Assembly: GCA_035610365.1 (NCBI GenBank)
Contig: CM069439.1
Location: 19,295,533-19,359,532, forward strand
Direction of reading: 5' to 3'
From: Aquatica leii
Taxonomy: Eukaryota > Arthropoda > Insecta > Coleoptera > Lampyridae
Length of the DNA stretch: 64,000 bases
Shown: positions 43,801 through 56,742 of the stretch, piece after piece
Numbering within the stretch: the stretch's first letter is position 1
How the letters are laid out: every line of letters begins with the position of its first letter
Program-made: the position numbers and the translations under genes
Notes under the pieces: model-generated
Database searches by the model: none
What the model saw: the letters and a program-made list of their open reading frames with translations, nothing else
What the model was told of the DNA's origin: nothing

Positions 43801-46215
43801 TTACGTAAACAATCATCGAAGCAATTTGCAATTGCTTTGTGATTGGTCTGTGGAATTTCTTTGGATGCTAGCAAATGAGCTTTTCCCGGTTCTAGTTCAG
43901 ACAATTTACCAACTACAAAATTTGCTATATATCAACCTCTGCAATCGGTTGTTTCATCAACCGAAGTCCAAATGTAATGGTCCCCAATGTCATTCCTTAT
44001 TGTCTGTATTTTCTATAAAAAGTAAACCAGCATTTTGAAAACTATTAATACTTTAATTAAACTGTTTACCGATTGGTAACATATGTCTAAATAATTTTTT
44101 CTCAAAGTTGATTTATCTGGAACAACTTGTTCGGTGTATTTTTCGAGGAAATCGCAAAAATTGATATTATTAAGTTTTTTAAGAAACGACACCAATGCTT
44201 CGCACAAATCTAGAGCAAAAAATGTTTTTGATAGGTCAAGTTTATTCTGTTGATCTTCTATTACGTTTTTTAACAATGGTCGTTTCATAGTTTTTTTAAT
44301 AATTTTTAAATGTAAACCACTACTCAAGTATTGTTTTACATGGTACTTTTTAGTAGCACCCATCTAAAATAATAGATATACTAGTAATTAAAAGCATTTA
44401 AATTAAGATAATATAAACTTACTGATTTTGAACAAACTTGACAAAAAGGTTTTCCCCGTCGGTTGTTAAATTATTGTCCAATGTACTCCACTTGTAATAA
44501 TTTTCAAATTTTGATTGTTTATTAAGTGGCATTTTTCAAAACTTACTCACAGCACAACAGCAATGGACTATCACAGTGTGACAATATCACAGGTATTTAT
44601 AACAAAGAAAGAATATTTCAGTCATGTGGTTCAGTCATTAAAGGAATCCCACCGGACAGAATTAAAATTATCTATATTTGTTTGCTCTACTTAAGTACTG
44701 AATAGACCTATAAAATATGATTCATTCCGAAATCCTTCCGGTTTTGTAAATAGTGTTCTGTTAAGCCTGTCATTGCACATAATCCTAGTATAAATTCTTA
44801 CAATAGTTTTTCTCTATAAGCGGCCTTTGTATTTAATGTTTTCTGAAAACCATTGTTTAACAAAACATGAAAATCCCTGTTGTTATTTATAGGTTCGTGG
44901 TAAGACCTTTTGAGCAAAAAATGTTAATTACATTATTGTACGTATTTAAGTAAAATTCTGCAATGCGTTATTGTCATCTACCTATTAAAACACTGTTTAC
45001 ACAAACTTTAAAATTTATATGTAAAAAGGCAATATAAAATAATACTCTTTAAAAACGCAAAAAAGTTATACAAAAAGGCAAAATAAGCAGGCTCCAGGCA
45101 TTTGCCTGACTGTCCGCTCTTTAGTGATGAATTAATCAATCAGTAGATAAAGGAGCTATCGCTATTGGAGTTATTTGAGTGCTTTGTAGTAGAGATTTTC
45201 TGAATTTATGAAGCATTAGGCTACTACTGTTAAAACTGTGGATTTTATAATAGAATTCTAGAGATGGTATATATTTTTGAACGTTCAAGTTAGTGTTAAA
45301 CTGAATCTGCACACAAGCAGTTGTACAATCTATTTAATTGAACAATTCAGTGCTCTTACTGAATGCTATACGAAGCAACTACGTTTGTAAAAAGATTATT
45401 TTATTTTTTTAATTTATTTAATACATAATTTTTTTTTCGCGTTCGACTATATCGTTTTCTTTTTTTAGTTACAATAGTATTAAATCATGGATTCAAGCAG
45501 GAGACTCTCAACAACAACTAGGTCCTTCTTTACATATGTTAGCCGCTTCAGAAGCCGGAATTTTAACATTGCTTGTAACTAATCCAATATGGGTAGTAAA
45601 GACAAGGCTGTGCTTGCAGTACGAATCGGGCGTTTCGGCAGCAAAGGAAAATAGTTATAAAGGAATGTTTGATGGATTGACAAAAATATACAGAAATGAA
45701 GGTCTTCGTGGACTGTATAGGGTCAGTGCCACTCAGCATTGACAGTGGATATTAATTGCTGTCATACGTGGATTTGCTTATACGCTCTTTACAGGGCCTC
45801 GTTCCTGGAATGTTCGGCGTTATCCATGGAGCTTTGCAGTTCATGACTTACGAGGAGATGAAGGAATTTTATAACCGATATCGAGGAGTCTCGTTTGATA
45901 CCAAATTGGTAAATACGCCTTAAATAAGTTGTTGTTGGTATGTATTCGAATTCTTCACAGACCACCAAGGAGTATTTAGTATTTGCGGCTACTTCCAAAC
46001 TTATTGCTGCCGTTGCTACTTATCCATACCAAGTTATACGCGCTAGATTGCAAGACCAATACCATAGTTACTCTGGTTCTTGGGACTGCATCAAAAGAAC
46101 TTGGAAGAATGAAAGAATTCGCGGGTTTTATAAAGGACTAGCCCCTTATCTATTGCACGTTACGCCTAATATATGTTTAGTTATGTTAGTTTACGAAAAA
46201 GTAACAAACAAATAA
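40858..46215 (+). CDS. SLC25A32: Mitochondrial folate/FAD carrier (SLC25A32-like), five exons
   Basis: An inner-membrane carrier for folate and FAD. Exons: 40858-41008, 41076-41226, 45469-45721, 45795-45908, 45961-46215; all introns are GT-AG. The joined length is 924 nt, 307 residues and a stop, normal for mitochondrial carriers. The three repeats carry PLDLMK (41-46), PIWVVK (140-145) and PYQVIR (245-250). The Trp in the second motif and Tyr-Gln in the third are marks of the SLC25A32/Flx1 branch. Repeat-end motifs are also present: EGVKGLYKGVAPN, EGLRGLYRGLVPG, ERIRGFYKGLAPY. The start is the first Met (MKNRTPTSG), close before the first helix; no cleavable presequence is expected. Introns 1, 3 and 4 are 67, 73 and 52 bp, while intron 2 is 4242 bp because it contains a hAT insertion. 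Donor and acceptor sites look good, so the gene is probably functional. Confidence 0.95.
42664..45123 (-). mobile_element. hAT transposon inside intron 2 of the SLC25A32-like gene
   Basis: Ends are TAAAGAGCGGATAGTAAGGC (42664) and, inverted, TAAAGAGCGGACAGTCAGGC (ending 45123). Target duplications are GCGATGAA (42656-42663) and GTGATGAA (45124-45131), one mismatch. The transposase is on the strand opposite to the host gene. Total 2460 bp. Confidence 0.88.
42793..44532 (-). pseudogene. hAT transposase in intron 2, N-terminal finger exon and broken body
   Basis: Reading on the minus strand: an N-terminal exon from ATG 44532 with finger residues (RRGKPFCQVCSKS, frame shifted against the Met), a GTAAGT...TTTTAG intron (about 44423-44364), then MGATKKYHVKQYLSS ... 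LSKTFFALDLCEALVSFLKK (44363-44013). Next come KEKVLLFVTDAAPCMIKSAQ and HLTCLAHGIHRVCEFIRDE (43742-43368), containing the second catalytic Asp region and the CxxH motif of this hAT group, and the C-terminus SLTITETSALKFAPLTSSDV with RTFSFYKNIL (43146-42793). The first catalytic region (around 43760-44010) is out of frame, as is the junction near 43200-43360. This is the CGGBP1-like insect hAT type. Confidence 0.8.
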
Positions 46216-47145
46216 GTTTAGTCAATGATTAGTCCGTATTTGCAGTAGTTAAGACTTTATTAATCGCTTTTATCGATTAAAAGATTTTATTAAAGTTTTA
46301 ACTACTTTTATATTAAATAATATTCCGTTTCTAAATAATTATTGCAATAAGGATGCATTAGGTAGGGAGCGGGCACCAATCGTTATATTAAGAATCTTTC
46401 AACAATGTGTAATAGACATTACTTTTTAAATTTGTTTGTTCTAATAAAAATTTCAGATTTTTTCTTTAGTTTGAATAATTTACCTATTTTACTATGTTTT
46501 TATTGTTTTATTTAAAGAAATTATTTATATTTTTCATTTATATTATTTTTTTCTAAATAAAAAAACATAATTTGACTGTTTTTATACTTTTATTAACCAC
46601 ATTTTCGAAATCAATTTTTTTTCTGTTTGAACATTCTAATTAAATGTTGGATTACTGTTGTATTAGTCAGTGATTCGAGTACATTATATTTTGTTACGTT
46701 AATTGTTAGATAATGTATAATTGTTTTTATGTTTTATCTAGTAGAATATGCGATAGTATTTTATGCTTATTAAATGTATAAAATACACTTGTACTGATAA
46801 TAATTTTATCCACTGATTGTTTGCTGTATTTGTTTCTATCAGTAGGATATATATGAATTAAACTCTGTTTTGAAGTGTATTGGCTTAGTGATAAGTTACG
46901 AAATCCCACAAAAGGTTTATATCATCACTGGAGTGACAGGTTACAATAACTGAATAACTAGAGAATTGTAGGTAAATGACATTACTGTTTACTTTTGTTT
47001 TAAAGTCTAATATGTGGAAAAATGATTTTTTTTAATGCAGTGATGTAATCGGTTTCAAGGGGCGAAACGATAAACACAGAATCTTAAAGATATTTGTAAT
47101 AATTCAGACGTGCAAACAAAACTTAAGCAACAAATGCCATTTTTA
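46216..47145. other. 3' flank of the SLC25A32-like gene
   Basis: Contains the 3' UTR and polyadenylation region. AATAAA at 46443-46448 is the first good signal after the stop, 228 bp on, and another lies near 46555. The remainder is AT-rich and unassigned up to gypsy copy G4. Confidence 0.5.
46443..46448 (+). promoter_or_regulatory. Candidate polyadenylation signal of the SLC25A32-like gene
   Basis: AATAAA 228 bp after the stop codon with T-rich sequence following. Other AATAAA copies exist further on, so use is not certain. Confidence 0.4.
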
Positions 47146-48222
47146 CATCGCCAGATTAACACTACTTGCGTATCCTACAACACCAGATACTTTCTTGGAG
47201 CAGTTGGCTATTCAAACCCTTGTAGACTGCCTCCGAGACAACGAAACGCAGCAGACTCTCCGGTTAGTTCGACCGAAAACAGTGGATGACTCCTTGGTGC
47301 ATGCTTTGGAGTTTAAAGCAGCAAAACAAGCATCGCAACGAGACAGTCATAGACTCTGCTGTGCTGCAGAAGTACCCGCGCAAACACTGGAAAGCATCGA
47401 GGAGATGCGCGACGAATACTTTGGGAAAGAGGAGCGACAACTTTGAACTGCGGTGAAATAGGCCATGTACGACGGCATCGTACTAAACCTAAGAAGAGGT
47501 CAAGAAGAGCGCTCAAAAATTTGGAACGAGGCGACCAAAAGAGACAAAAGGTAATCTCGTCTAGTCAGGCTCCGGAGATTACAATTCGAATGGCGTCGCC
47601 TAGGGAGCAATTGCATAGCATTTATCTCGATGGTAAGATCAATGGAAGAAGTGTTCAGTTACTGGTTGACACTGGAGCGACGAAGACCATCATTCGTGAC
47701 ATGTTATTCGAAAACGAGAAGACATCACCAGTAACAGTACGACTTCGAACGGCGACGGACGAAGAAATACCTACTCACGGACAAGTCAAAATAACCATTG
47801 GTTTGGGAAATGGAGTACTCGACCATCAAGTACTGGTAGCCGACATCACGGAAAAAGTTATCCTAGGAATGGACGTGATAAAGAAGTATCGGTTTCATTT
47901 GGATATGAAGAACGACGTCCTGAAGATCGACCATGAAGAAATTCCTTTTAATTTGTCAGAGAAGGCAGTCGTGCGAGTCTTATTGTGTGAAGACGTGATT
48001 CTTTCTGCAAGGACGGAAAGTGTAGTGATGGCACGCCTGGATGGAAATCTCCGGGAAGGCTACATACGCGCGATTGAACCGATGGAGGGCAGCTTAGTTG
48101 AAAAGGGACGAGTAAAGAACACGATGCCAGTAAGAATCTTAAACATCAACTCAGATCCTGTAACGTTGAAAAAAAAAACTGTGGTAGGCCAATGCACGCC
48201 AGTATCACAAATTGTAAGATGA
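47146..48222 (+). pseudogene. Gypsy G4 Gag C-terminus and protease
   Basis: Gag tail (FKAAKQASQRDSHRLCCAAEV), then a one-base loss near 47405 shifts frame. In the new frame: NCGEIGHVRRHRTKPKKRSR (knuckle region without the full CCHC set) and protease LLVDTGATKTIIRDML (catalytic Asp kept, one Pro codon lost), GMDVIKKYRFHLDM. It ends at a TGA (48220-48222) that is TGC in G1. Confidence 0.9.
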
Positions 48223-49660
48223 GTGAAGTAGAACGAAGATACGTCGCCGAAGAAGTGTCCACAACATCTATTGGACATTCTTACCACCAAATGTCAAAAC
48301 CTCATCCAAGACCAGCTGGCTAAAGTTAAAGTGTTAATCCAAGAGTATCAAGCTGTGTTTGCGCTGGAGAGTAGCTTCAAAGGAAGAACTAACGTGGTGA
48401 AACATAAAATTAATACCGGAGACGCTCGGCCGATACGACAACATCCACGCAGACTTTATTTGGCGAAAAGAGAAGAAGCCGAACAAATAATTATGGATAT
48501 GGAGAGAGAAGGCGTAATTGAACCTTCAAGTAGCCCATGGGCATCCCCTGTAATACTCGTAAAGAAGAAGGATGGATCAACGAGGTTTTGCGTAGACTAC
48601 AGGCAGCTAAACGACGTGACCAAACAGGACAGCTACCCTTTACCCAGAATTGACGATACGCTAGACACCCTGTCAGGATCCCAGTGGTTTTCCACGTGAG
48701 ATTTAAAGAGTTGTTACTGGCAGGTAGAATTAGAACCCAAGGATCGTGAAAAAACAGCTTTTGCGATCGGAACTGGTTTGTGGCAGTTCACTGTGATGCC
48801 CTTCGACCTGTGTAACGCTCCTGCAACATTCGAGCGTTTGATGGAGACCATCTTGCGCGGATTGTCTTGAAAGACGTGATTGGTTAACCTGGACGACGAG
48901 ATCGTGGTTGAAAGGTCGTTTGAAGAACACTTGAACAACTTGAAGGAAGTGTTCCAGCGACTACGTGGGGCTAACCTCAAACTGAGCCCAAAGAAGTGCC
49001 ACGTATTTAAGAAGGAAGTGTAATACCTTAACCACGTGGTATCTAGAGATGGAGTAAGGGCTGACCCAGACAAAATCCGAGCAGTGCAAGCATGGCCAAG
49101 ACCAATCGACAAACATCAGGTCCGAAGTTTCCTTGGGTTGTGCACCTATTATAGATTATTTGTACCCGGATTTGCTAATATTGTCAAACCTTTGACGAAA
49201 TTGACGGAAGAAAGAGCAGAATTTAGATGGAATGAAGAAAATTCTTTCCATCAACTAAAACAGGCCTTAGTCACTTCGCCGATTCTGAGTTATCCAAGAG
49301 ACGATGGAAAATTTGTTTTGAATACCAACTCAAGCAATCTGACCATAGGCGTGGTCCTTTCGCAGGTTCAAGATGGACAAGAAAAAGTTATCGCGTATTT
49401 TAGCAAGGTTTTGTCCAGGCCAGAAAGGAATTATTGCGTGACTAGGTGGGAGCTGTTAGCAGTCGTCAAGCCCATCGAACATTTCTACAAATATTTGTAT
49501 GGACGAAAATTTTTACTGAGAACAGACCACGCTGCTTTAAAATGGCTACTGCAGTTCTGTAACCCAGATGGACAAGTGGCAAGATGGATCTAGATACTGC
49601 AAGAGTATGACTATGACACAACACACCGTGCCGGAAGCAGTCATCGGAACGCTGATGTCT
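48223..49660 (+). pseudogene. Gypsy G4 reverse transcriptase and RNase H, catalytic residues lost
   Basis: Same order as G1: [31 protein letters not shown], then TGA (48697-48699, TTA in G1). The YLDD box is changed to NLDD with a stop close before it (about 48870-48900). RNase H FVLNTNSSNLTIG has Asn at both positions that are Asp in G1. A TAG near 49591-49593 interrupts RNase H. Unlike G1, the 48770 and 49350 regions have no indel, so G4 shows the original spacing there. Confidence 0.9.
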
Positions 49661-51060
49661 TGTCCAGAAGACCATGTCCGGCGGACTGCAGCCATTGTTC
49701 GCGACTGGAACAAAAAGTTGAATGCCTCCGGAGAACTGCTATGATTGATGATGAGTGGGAACCTGAGCAGTTACGTCGCGTACAAGAAGATGATCCTGAA
49801 ATAAGACTACTCCTGGACTGGAAAGAAAGCGGCCGACGGCAGAAACATCAAAGTGTACTGGGCGCAGTGGGACTTCTTGATAGTAGAAGACGGTCTTCTT
49901 AAACGATCCCTAGAAAGTGCCGAGGGCACGGGAAGCAGACTACAGTTGGTAGTGCCAAAGAACAGGGTGTCAGAAGTGTTGAAGCATCTCCACGATGGGA
50001 CATCAGGATGACACTTTGGCATTAAGAAGACCTTGGGTAAACTGCGAAAACGATTCTACTGGATGATCTGCAAAGAGGACGTCATTAAATGGTGCCGTAA
50101 ATGCACGGTCTGCGCATCAGAAAATGGTTCAGTGAGAAAGCACAAAGCACCCATGAAGCAATACAACGTAGAAAGCCCTTTGAAAAGAGTAGCGATTGAC
50201 ATCGCAGGGCTGTCCCCAGGAAATAAATACATCCTGATGGCGATGGATTATTTCACGAAATAGACGGAGGCTTACGCCATACCCAATCAGGAAGCAGCTA
50301 CAGTCGCAGACGTATTAGTAAAAGAGTTTTTCTGCCGGTTTGGATTTCCGTTGGAATTACACTCCGATCAAGGCCGAAATTTTGAGTCTTGGCTGTTTCA
50401 AGAAGTTTGCCGACTGTTGGCAATTAAGAAAACTAGGACGACGCCCTCTATCCTCAATCTGATGGCATGGTTGAACGGGTGAATCGAACAATGGGCAAGT
50501 ACTTAGTCAAGGTAGTGTCCGAACGCCAAAGAGACTGGGATTAGTACTTGCACCTTTTTCTAATGGCATACCGATCATCCGTTCACGAAAGCACAGGCCA
50601 AACACCATCCTGTGTGATACTCGGTCGTGAAATACGATTGCCATGCGACCTTTAATTTGAACGAAGACTGGAAGAAGAAGTTGCTGGAGAAGATTACGTC
50701 AGCAAGCTGACCAAGAGGCTAGACGAAATACATGAAGAGGTCCGTAAAAACACACAAATTGCCAGCGATAGGATGAAGGCTAGATATGACGTCAAGGCGC
50801 AAAATGGTGGGTTTTAACCTGGCGATATGGTCTGGTTGTATAATCCTCAAAGGAGACGTGGTTTGTCGCCGAAGCTGAAAAGGCAATGGGAGGGCCCTTA
50901 TGAAGTCATGCAGCGTATTAATGACGTCATATATCGCATCCGAAAACCGCCAAAAGTGGTCCACGTCGATCGTATAGCCCCGTTTGCTGGTGATAACCAC
51001 AATACGCAAGTTCAGGTCCGAACTAGAATAATAAGCAGCAGAACCAGGAATCAAATCTAA
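49661..51060 (+). pseudogene. Gypsy G4 integrase region
   Basis: Integrase linker with a deletion of about 28 bp near 49838, zinc-binding part (CRKCTVCASENG), core with AIDIAGLSPGN (deletion), TAG at 50262-50264 (a Trp codon in G1), LHSDQGRNF, and a frameshift near 50445. GPY/F-like module: a TAA replaces CAA at 50815-50817; then MVWLYNPQRR ... WEGPYEVMQRINDVIYRI ... KVVHVDRIAPF. The frame ends at TAA 51058-51060, where G1 has GAA; otherwise it is in frame with the macro domain that follows. Confidence 0.9.
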
Positions 51061-51063
51061 GAA

Positions 51064-51831
51064 ATGGAGTTCGAGAAGTTTATGAACTTATACGGAGGTT
51101 CTGGAAAAGCTAGGTTCGGAGTTACCAACGAAGAACAACAAGACCTGTTATAGACACAAAAAGATTACGCCATCGCACGTTGCGTGAGCGAAGATCTTGA
51201 CATGTCCAGAGGAGTTGCAGTCGTGTTTAAAAAGAAGTTTGGGCAGCTAGATGAATTACGAAGACAACAACCGGCAGTCGAAAAAGTTTTAGGACAACGT
51301 GGTGATAGACGCTTCGTTTTCTTTTTGGTCACCAAGAAATACTCACGTACCAAGCCGTTATACAAAAATCTGTGGCGAACATTATGGAATCTCAAGGGAG
51401 AAATGGAGTTCCACCATGTAAAGAAATTGGCAGTACCCAAGCTTAGTTGTGGCTTAGATCAACTGAATTGGAGGACAGTTCGAAACATGTTGGAGGTCGT
51501 CTTCCGTGAAACAGGCGTTCAAGTGTTGGTCTGTAGTTACCAACCAAGAAGAATATCGGGTCAGGAACAGTCCATTGACTGTTACTTTTATGGTCAAGGA
51601 AGTTTCCGAAATGGAGGAAGCTGCCGCTATCGCCACGATCCTTTCTACCGGTTTCGCATCCAGTCTTCTGTTCTGGGACAGAACAGTCCTAAGGAGGGGG
51701 CAGTGAAACGTTTTCAAATTCAAGAGCCTTCTCGAAGTTGTTATCCATCTTCTAGAACGCATACCGAAAGATATGGATCATTCGAGAAGGATTTCCAAAA
51801 CGTGTATAAATACGGAATAAACAAATCGTAG
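51064..51831 (+). pseudogene. Macro domain plus CCCH finger of gypsy G4
   Basis: Same module as in G1. A TAG at about 51151-51153 (CAG in G1) breaks it before the macro domain proper, after which the frame is open to 51831. Macro residues: CVSEDLDMSRGVAVVFKKKF, LVTKKYSRTKP (Lys equivalent to TARG1 Lys84) and LSCGLDQLNW (Asp equivalent to Asp125; the preceding Gly is Ser). The finger C-x7-C has become C-x7-F (GQGSFRNGGSCRYRH), so zinc binding is likely impaired. The frame then continues through the polypurine tract and 128 bp into the 3' LTR. Confidence 0.86.
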
Positions 51832-52126
51832 GTCAGTTATTTTCGTAATGTAAAGACGGCAGTGTTAAGAAGATTATTCAAGTTGAAATAAATAAGTGAT
51901 TAACGCGTGTTATAGATAAATCTATGGTGAATAATCTGGTACGTGACTTTAACGTAAACAAGTGTGTGACTTTATCTTATCTTCGTGTCAGTGATAGCCC
52001 TATATATAAATTATACTGTAAGTGTTTTTATTAAATATTATTAGATTTAATTAGTCCGGTTAGTTTAAACGTGTATATATTTTTAGTAGTTTAAATAAAT
52101 TAGTAATAATAATAAAATTTGCTACA
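51704..52126 (+). repeat. 3' LTR of gypsy copy G4
   Basis: 423 bp from TGAAACGTTTTC to TGCTACA; compared with G1 it lacks a short stretch near its start (AGAAGTTATCTGC). Confidence 0.9.
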
Positions 52127-55100
52127 ATATAAACTTATTATCATGTTTTTAATATATAAATTATAATAATTTGTTTTTTATTCTACTTTTAGCGCATCCT
52201 TCTTACATATATATTTAAATAAAATAAACCTTTTACTTATTTAGGTGACTCGCCATTAAAATCAAAGTGCAGCTTGTTCAAAAGCATCTTTTTTTAAACC
52301 GCAATTAATTGCCGAATATACATATTTTGATTGTATTTCAGCATACTCATTACAAAAGTTAAGGTTAACTAAATCTTTATTAAACATATAATTAAGAACG
52401 AAAAAAGAAAACTATGATATTCAAGTATGTAGGTACTATATATGTTTAACACAAAAAAATAAAGTTTAATTTTATCACGTTGGCGTTTATAACATTTTAG
52501 TGTTGAAACGGACCGACAGTGTGAGAACGTCATAAAATAAAGCCGAAGTAACCACATATGTTCAGAAAAAAAAAACTATTTGTTATCAGTGAATCGAGAC
52601 GAAGGTGACAAGTTAATCCGCTAACATACAACCACCATATTCTGCAGGCTAATATGTTGATTCGTTCCACCGGCGGTGGGAATAAGTCTTAAGAAATGAA
52701 GCAAATCATTTCAATGTGAAAAATCGGGCGGTTTCGATTTAGGCATAGTTTACAAGAACAACACTTTCAAATGCCTGGTATAATATTACAAAAGCGACAA
52801 AGCGACTCTTGACCGAAAAAGGCCGCAATGATCATCAAAAGGACTCGACCGAAACCCACATGTTCGACAAAACCCCTAATTTATGTTCAGATTATGAAAT
52901 ACGTTTAAGCAAGATGATAATTTATTAAGTCTAATTTTCCAATTTTTAAAAGTAAAACTATCAGTAATCACTAGTTTAAGTCATAAACGCTTTCAATGTA
53001 AAGAACGAAACTATGTAAAACAAAATTTGAGTAAAAATTTTAAAGATTGAAATTGTATAAACAGGCAACCAATTGTAAAAATTATTAGCGTTATAGATGA
53101 GTTAAGATTGAACCTATGATCTATGTTAAAGTAAAGTTTAACTATTTAATGCATGTTTATAGTCAGTAGCGCCTTAGTTCATTGTTAATTACAAAGCAAG
53201 TTGCGAAATCGGTAAAATTTAGTCCAGTTGAAACACCCAGCGTCCTCTAGTACCAACGTGGTAATAGCTTAAGGGTAGAAAAGGGGATGACGCCGCCTTC
53301 GAGAGAATGAGTAAAGGAGAGAAACCAATTGGCAAATTTGGTACTGAGAGAGTTTGAAAACTTAACCAATCAAAAAAGGCGATTTTAGAAATAAGTCAAA
53401 ATTGCGCACAATGTAGGCGGAGAGAGTTTTAAACAAAGGTTTTAAAAACCCTAACGCGAGGAAAAATCGGGATAGATTGTATAGATTGCTTGATTGATTC
53501 ATTGATTGATTCGATTGCGGACCGCATACGGGAGTTTTCTTTTAATCGCGTCTCGCGAAAAGAGTTTAGTTACTAAACTTAATTGAGTTAACTTCGGGCT
53601 TAAACCTTTTAGTGTGTAAACGGGTTATAATTTAGTGTTCGGGATGTTTGTATAAAAATTCATTTAACTTTAATTGCATTTTTATGTCATATAGATTTTA
53701 AACTTAAATTTTACGCTACGGATCGTTGTTTAGCTGTTAAGTGACACATTATTAAGTGAGTGTTAACGTGCGTCCCGTCAAGACCTAAAAAGTCGCGGTA
53801 CTTGGTCTACAATTAAGGAATAGGCGCCGTATAAAAAGGTCAGAAATCTTGTTAAATTTATTTGAATGTGCATTTATAAGTTTATTCGATTATTGTACGA
53901 GAGATGCGATGAATTGAGATACTGTCTAACGCGATAAAATTGAGAATAATTATCTAACATAAATCTTACCATTTAAACATTTGTATTCTCTTGGAAACGG
54001 TGAGAGCAAGTTTAATATAATTTTGTTTGTTTGTTTTGTCTTTGGCAATTGACGTGTTGCTTTTAAAATTTGTTTTATTTCTTTTGCGCCAAAAGTTTAC
54101 GCTGATAACACCTAAAGAATTGAGTCCAAACATTAATTATTGCGCGTCGCGATATGTTTTATTGCGAGTCCAGTCTGCTGTAAGTCTTCTTTAGATATGA
54201 CAGGGACAGGGTATCGCGAACGCGACAAACTGTTGAAAAAGTCCAGTTTGTAAACTGTGGAGCAAATTTCCAAAGGTGAAATCTCCACTTTGAAACATTT
54301 ACATCTGAAAGGGTGTGGCAACATAGCTCGAATCGTGTCATAATCTCAGAAGCACAGGCTCGGTGAACCGCTATAAAACTCGGGTAAATCTAGTATTAGT
54401 AGTAATCGTTTGTTTCTGTTGCGTTCGAAATGCGCGCCAACGATTTAGAATATTGAGAAACAATTGCCAGGGATCACGCGGTATAAATTGTTTATCTAAT
54501 TATCTACCATATCTAACCAAGATTTGGCTAAATTTCTGTTAGTTCTATTTTTGCTCTAACACTTATTGTAATTAGAAAATTGTTGCCGTTATAAGAAAGC
54601 TCTCAACCACGACAAAGTCAGCAAAGAATGACAGTCAACGGACGTGAATCTCAATTGTTCGACCTTTCCTCGCCTAATATACTTGTGAAAGAAATTTTAT
54701 TTATTTGAGCTTTAAGAATGTGACATTCGGTCTTGAAAAGATTTCAATGTGTCAAATAAAGTTAAATTTTTTTGAGATTTTGTTGCTTGCTTTTTGTTTC
54801 TTACCGTACATCGCTTGGAAAAAAGAACCTAAGTGTTACTAGCACAACCCCAAATATTCCCTAATACCAGGTTTAAAATACCAAAAGCTTTAATTTAAGA
54901 AAGTAAATTAAACTAGACGATCACACGCCACTGGAAGAATTTATCCAGGTAAGAGAATTTTAGTCATGGCTTGAACGTGAAAAAGTTTCAACATAACTAC
55001 ATTGATTACATATTTTCTTTTCATTGCATTTCAAATTTATAATCTTGTCCGCAAAATGTCGTCAAAAATAAAACGGTGCGTCACAGTGTATTAAATAGGA

Positions 55101-56742
55101 AAAAATTCTATTGGTCAGTTACACGTTCAAAGCAACCCTGATATTTTAGTAGTTGATTCGTCTTCACGCTTGCTTGAGCCATTACTTGTTTAGCGAAGTT
55201 TCTTTTTCAGGTTAGATTAATCAAAATTGTGCGGTAATATAATTGTAACTATAAATCAAAGTGCGAATTATGTGAGGTGTACCTACGTATGTAATACTAA
55301 TAAAAACTTTCGGCATCTTTGGAATTACAATAGAAGCACACATCAAAAGGTAAGATCAATGTTTAAAATAATTTTGAATTAAAATGTGTACCACTGGTAC
55401 TACTACTGTATGTCGATATTTTGTTAAATAATAAATCATAATTTGGGTTTTAAAAGAAATACTTAAATTTTCAAGGTTCTTGCATAACGCAGATGCAAAT
55501 GTTATTGTTACCGGCCTAGGCCAACTAAATTATATTGATAAATGTGTCTGTATTGAAATTATCATTTAAGAAGATTTAAGTAACTTTGTCGTTGTTTTAA
55601 ATAAAATTTGTAATGGACCGATTCCAATTATCCCTTGTTTATAATGTAATTTTTTAATCGCAAAGTTTTTGAATTTTTATTCTACGTGCAGTGTGATGAA
55701 GTTTACAATCATTAGTCATCGAATTTATCATAAAATTTAAACAAACCCAGTACCCAGCCAACCAGATCAGGTTTTTATTACCACATCACTTTTACGTTAT
55801 TATGCATTCGTAAGGTACCTCACATGACCACGAGTGTTTTCTTCGTAATGAGTTTGAGTATATAAAATAATTTTTATATGTTAGTTTTTAGTTTGATTTA
55901 ATAATTTCTTTAAACGTAATTGAGAGATTTAAGTATCACTATTTTTTGTGTGCATGGTGTTATATAAATTAAATATAAGAAAAATACAGAAATTACAAAA
56001 CGACGTTACTCTTAGGGAATAACAGTTACGTTTATTGAAAGTTACTGGTCATTTAGGGTACCGAAATATTTCAAAGTTTAACGTTTTTCTTCTTTTAATG
56101 TATGTAATGTACTTGCTTTTCATTTGTTATTATTGATTATAAGATACATAATACACGATACTTGACTGAAAAGCTTTGTTTTAAGTTTGAATTAACTATA
56201 AATGTATGTGTACGTCCACGTTCGACAGTTTAACGCTACTTGACACAATACACAAATGTGTATGTCACGTGTATATACACGATTACAACGCAACCACTGC
56301 GAAGATAAAATCAGTGTTTGTTAAATGTTTTTTACTTTAACAATTATTTGTAAATCTTTGGATATATGCACTTAAAAAACCCTAAAATACATACATGTAC
56401 ATATGCACTGAAAAAAAAATGACTGACAATAATAGAATATTCATTAATTGTAGTATAAATTATAATGACTTATTACTAGATTTATTATTTATTTTTTAAG
56501 TTATCTAAAATGAAGCTAGTCTTAAAACTAATTTGTGGGCGGAAAGTGTGCGTTTCACTTCACAAAACGCCAATGTAGCAAAGTTACATTTATTTACTGA
56601 ACAAGGTTCTAACTGTAAATCAAAATCATCATCACCGTAGAAATCCTCTATAATGGTAATACTATTTATATATACATATTTGATAACCTTCATTTTTCGT
56701 AAATTTTATTGTTTTCTAAGATGTTTAATTGTATTGTCTACA
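52127..56742. other. Long spacer, no supported genes
   Basis: About 4.6 kb. 53400-53800 is somewhat less AT-rich, with a short GATT-repeat tract (about 53480-53515), and could be a regulatory or non-coding exon region, but I can show nothing. Frames at 54133-54341 have no recognisable family. Confidence 0.45.

Larger units (their letters stand above)
47146..52126 (+). mobile_element. Ty3/gypsy copy G4, 5'-truncated, with 3' LTR
   Basis: Begins in the C-terminal third of Gag (CGCCAGATTAAC, about 47146) and runs through protease, RT, RNase H, integrase and the macro-CCCH module to a 3' LTR (51704-52126). No 5' LTR is present. It serves as the outgroup that shows which breaks in G1 are private. 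Confidence 0.93.
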
